A DNA stretch of 14,038 nucleotides from Candidatus Aenigmatarchaeota archaeon. Its GTDB lineage: Archaea; Aenigmatarchaeota; Aenigmatarchaeia; QMZP01; JACQNV01. The notes beneath the pieces were generated by a model, which was given only the letters and a program-made list of their open reading frames with translations, did no database searches and was not told the origin of the DNA. Where the stretch lies: NCBI GenBank assembly GCA_016202865.1, contig JACQNV010000022.1, positions 1 through 14,038 of the forward strand, read 5' to 3'. The position numbers and the translations under genes were made by a program. This document shows positions 12,022 through 14,038 of the stretch, one piece after another. Positions within the stretch are counted from its first letter, which is position 1. Each line of letters starts with the position of its first letter.

Positions 12022-12032
12022 AAGTTTATAAG
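12022..12032 (+). promoter_or_regulatory. TATA box of hicBA-like pair
   Basis: AAGTTTATAAG contains TTTATAAG at 12025-12032, about 25 bases before the ATG at 12053. There is no ribosome-binding site between, so the message is probably leaderless. Confidence 0.55.
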
Positions 12033-12052
12033 CCGCTAATCTCACTATAATT

Positions 12053-12277
12053 ATGGAAAAGAGGGTTATGGATTTTACTGTTTTAATCGAGCAAGACGAG
12101 GATGGATTATACATAGCTACGGCATCAGATATACAGGGCTGTTCTACGCAGGGCAAAACAATACCTCAAGTCCTCGAGAGGATAAAAGAAGCAATAGAAA
12201 CCTGCTTAGAAGCAGAAAAAGAAGAAATATATCCAATGAAGTTTATCGGGATCCAGAAAGTTGAAGTTAGTGTATGA
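12053..12277 (+). CDS. hicB: HicB-family antitoxin
   Basis: This 74-residue protein has the HicB core: FTVLIEQDEDGLYIATASDI at residues 8-27, then QGCSTQGKTIPQVLERIKEA. That is the partial RNase-H-like fold that blocks HicA. No C-terminal DNA-binding domain is visible. The length ends just after the core, so repression must rely on other residues or be absent. Its stop overlaps the next start (ATGA at 12274-12277). The antitoxin-first order with leaderless promoter suits production of antitoxin before toxin. M6 is an alternative start, but the TATA spacing favours M1. Confidence 0.85.
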   Translation: MEKRVMDFTVLIEQDEDGLYIATASDIQGCSTQGKTIPQVLERIKEAIETCLEAEKEEIYPMKFIGIQKVEVSV

Positions 12278-12498
12278 CAAAGCTTGTTCTCATATCTGGA
12301 AAGGAGTTGTGCGAAATACTTGAGAAATTGGGTTTTCAGAAAATTCACCAGAAAGGCAGTCATATAAGGTATATACATCCTGATGGAAGGAAGACAACTG
12401 TGCCAGTGCACGGAAATGAGCTTCTAGGAAGAGGCATGATAAAAGAGATTTTAAAGCAGATAAGGTTGTCTAGAGAGGAATATGAAAACCTAAGGTAA
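12274..12498 (+). CDS. hicA: HicA-family mRNA interferase toxin
   Basis: The 74 residues match the small HicA/YcfA double-stranded-RNA-binding-like toxin. It has SGKELCEILEKLGF at the N-terminus, QKGSHIRYIHPDGRKTTVPV with the catalytic histidine in GSH, and HGNELLGRGMIKEILKQIRL with the conserved glycine. HicA cleaves mRNA to stop growth and is neutralised by the upstream HicB. All key residues seem present, so the toxin looks intact. The stop codon lies inside a 16-base palindrome shared with the convergent HerA-like gene. Confidence 0.88.
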   Translation: MTKLVLISGKELCEILEKLGFQKIHQKGSHIRYIHPDGRKTTVPVHGNELLGRGMIKEILKQIRLSREEYENLR

Positions 12499-12508
12499 AT
12501 ATTTACCT
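12493..12508. terminator. Perfect 16-base palindrome across convergent stops
   Basis: AGGTAAATATTTACCT is an exact palindrome. It contains the HicA TAA (12496-12498) and two bases of the HerA stop codon (TAG on the minus strand, 12509-12507). In RNA it would form a six-pair stem with an AUAU loop on either strand. A bidirectional transcription or decay boundary is likely, but a protein-binding site is possible. Confidence 0.4.
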
Positions 12509-14009
12509 ACATAAACCCTTTAGCATCTTTCTTCTTCTGCGCAATCCTTTTGTAATACTCTACAGCCGCCTTCTCTAGCGACATGCCTTTTCCAGAACCT
12601 GTTCCAGGACCCCTGCTTCTTATGTTGATAAACACTGGGAAGTTGACACCTTCACCAACAATCAAACCACTCCCAACATTCAAACTGGAAATCTGCCTTA
12701 GCACAGGTTTTGTAATTCCTTCAGAAGATTCCCCAATATGCTTCAAGTCATACGGGTTTGTAACCTTTAATATGACATGTGTGTTGCACTGGCTCAAAGC
12801 AGTTGTAGATAACTGAACAGGCCTTTGTGAAATCAAGCAAAGAGAAGAATGAAACTTCCTCCCCTCTCTGGCAATTGTCTCAATTATACCCTTGCTAATC
12901 GAAGTCTGCTTTTGCGATTTCTCCGGAGCAAACTGATGCGCCTCTTCCACGATTAACAAAAACGGCGGTATAATCCCATTCCTTCTGGCATCAAATAACT
13001 TTTTAGCTATATACGCAGTCATGATCTGTTTATTGTGCAAATTAATCTCCTTTGATAAATCCAAAATAGTGACCTCTCCCTGTCTTGCTGTGTCCTCAAG
13101 CGATGGATAATCAGCCACCCCAAACAAACCTGTGTACTTCAAGTTTTCCAGTAAGGAAATCAAAATATCCTTTGTCGCGCTCTTTATCTTCTCATCTGTC
13201 TCCACCTTCCCTGTTAATTCATCCAGACCATAAACATCATCCATCTCTCTCATAATCCTGTTAAGCTCTCTTGTCTGGACTCCAGAAGAGCTGTCAGGCG
13301 CAAATTTGGTTAACATGTGCGCAGATAAATTAGGAACACCAATCTTGAACTCAGACGCCTTGAACACCTTGACCTTATTTGCAAATTTCGGATCCTCCAA
13401 AAAATGAGAATATTCTCCATGGGGATCAATTATTATAGTGGCAATCTGACCTTTCTCAGGATCTCTGTTAAGAAGCTCTTCCAGCAGCACAGAAGTTAAA
13501 TAAGATTTTCCAGCGCCAGAAATAGCTAATATGGCCATATGCTTCTGCAGCAATCTAGTCGCATTTATTTTCACATCCACATCATGGTGAGCCAGTTTCC
13601 CTAAGTGTAAACCTTCTGGGTCCAAACCAAAAAAGTCAAACAAAACTTTGTGATCCGGTTCCATGACCTTTGTTCCAGGTGAAGGTGGGAATGTCGACTC
13701 CCCAAATCTTCCATCTTTAAAAACACCAAGAGCCGAAACCTCTGCAACCAAATATTCATGTTCCCATACAGGGTAATCCCAATCCATTTGTCTTCCAGAC
13801 TTAGCCACTTCAGTCACGCTCTCCGGCCTCATGAAGTATCTATTTGTTTTGAAAATGTCAGAAATCCTTCCAATCAATTTCCCATTTACAACATCCAACT
13901 CCACAAACTGCCCCCTATGAACAATTATATCCTTGTTTACAGTAAACGCAAACTTTCTTGTGGATGGAGAATCAAAAGTTGAAATTATTGTTCCGTATTG
14001 TTGAGACAT
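12507..14009 (-). CDS. herA: HerA-type HAS-barrel FtsK-like ATPase
   Basis: The 500 residues match the HerA DNA-translocase family in length and layout. An N-terminal HAS barrel spans about 1-110. Walker A GAGKS is at 165-169, IIIDPHGEYSHF at 192-203, Walker B LLIVEEAH at 351-358, the IAREGRKFH segment at 379-387 and the SQRP sensor at 394-397. HerA works as a hexamer with the nuclease NurA in end resection, usually near Mre11 and Rad50. None of these is in the window, so the partner is elsewhere or this is a HerA-like paralogue. The start at 14009 has GGTGAT three bases upstream and AT-rich TATA-like DNA at 14021-14036. A Lys-rich tail (KKKDAKGFM) ends the protein. Confidence 0.9.
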   Translation of the reverse strand: MSQQYGTIISTFDSPSTRKFAFTVNKDIIVHRGQFVELDVVNGKLIGRISDIFKTNRYFMRPESVTEVAKSGRQMDWDYPVWEHEYLVAEVSALGVFKDGRFGESTFPPSPGTKVMEPDHKVLFDFFGLDPEGLHLGKLAHHDVDVKINATRLLQKHMAILAISGAGKSYLTSVLLEELLNRDPEKGQIATIIIDPHGEYSHFLEDPKFANKVKVFKASEFKIGVPNLSAHMLTKFAPDSSSGVQTRELNRIMREMDDVYGLDELTGKVETDEKIKSATKDILISLLENLKYTGLFGVADYPSLEDTARQGEVTILDLSKEINLHNKQIMTAYIAKKLFDARRNGIIPPFLLIVEEAHQFAPEKSQKQTSISKGIIETIAREGRKFHSSLCLISQRPVQLSTTALSQCNTHVILKVTNPYDLKHIGESSEGITKPVLRQISSLNVGSGLIVGEGVNFPVFINIRSRGPGTGSGKGMSLEKAAVEYYKRIAQKKKDAKGFM

Positions 14010-14020
14010 AAATCACCAAA

Positions 14021-14036
14021 GTATATAGTATATTAT
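14021..14036 (-). promoter_or_regulatory. TATA-like promoter of HerA-like gene
   Basis: On the minus strand, AATATACTATATAC (14034-14021) provides TATA-like sequence 12-26 bases from the ATG at 14009, and GGTGAT lies just before the start. The window ends two bases beyond it, so any BRE element cannot be judged. Confidence 0.4.
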
Positions 14037-14038
14037 AA

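Overview
The window looks archaeal. It is AT-rich, with heavy use of AGA/AGG arginine and ATA isoleucine codons. It carries a Get3/ArsA-type ATPase with the CxxC dimer motif, a HerA-type HAS-barrel/FtsK-like ATPase, an Lrp/AsnC regulator, and helix-turn-helix/minimal-nucleotidyltransferase genes. Many genes start about 26-30 bases downstream of a TTTATA/TTTAAA-like box, as expected for TATA/BRE promoters and leaderless mRNAs. Some genes instead have strong GGAGGTGA ribosome-binding sites. Many compact unknown genes suggest a small-genome lineage such as DPANN, but there is no rRNA here, so that is inference only.

Region 1 (1-3910) is an accessory, defence- or toxin-antitoxin-like stretch. A minus-strand HTH-nucleotidyltransferase runs off the left edge. 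It follows a class I methyltransferase and two unknown genes, all on the minus strand. Divergently transcribed on the plus strand are a second paralogous HTH-nucleotidyltransferase, a HEPN-like partner interrupted by an in-frame TAA, and an Lrp-family regulator. The divergent promoter region (2346-2497) holds paired direct and inverted repeats that look like operators.

Region 2 (3946-6060) has a Get3-like ATPase on the plus strand. Convergent with it, and overlapping by 13 bases, is a twin-arginine-exported TIKI/TraB-like protein. That gene is preceded by a 41-residue acidic ORF that appears to be its co-transcribed upstream partner.

Region 3 (6060-12010) is the least explained part: about a dozen plus-strand genes with no confidently recognised function apart from a calcineurin-like metallophosphoesterase. 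It starts at a strong BRE/TATA promoter. Its first genes are tiny, overlap by ATGA start/stop junctions or nearly abut, and have strong ribosome-binding sites. Five proteins have a single N-terminal hydrophobic segment (two are tandem paralogues, two have a cysteine right after the segment). Two unrelated-looking members share a nearly identical C-terminal tail. Paralogous putative winged-helix proteins sit inside and at the end of the array. Taken together it reads as an envelope-directed gene set of unknown role, and it is the best candidate here for an undescribed system.

Region 4 (12011-14038) has a leaderless HicB/HicA-type toxin-antitoxin pair, an exact 16-base palindrome spanning two convergent stop codons, and a minus-strand HerA-like ATPase whose promoter lies at the right edge. 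No tRNA, rRNA, CRISPR array, insertion sequence or attachment site was seen, and no gene-free stretch exceeds 300 bases.
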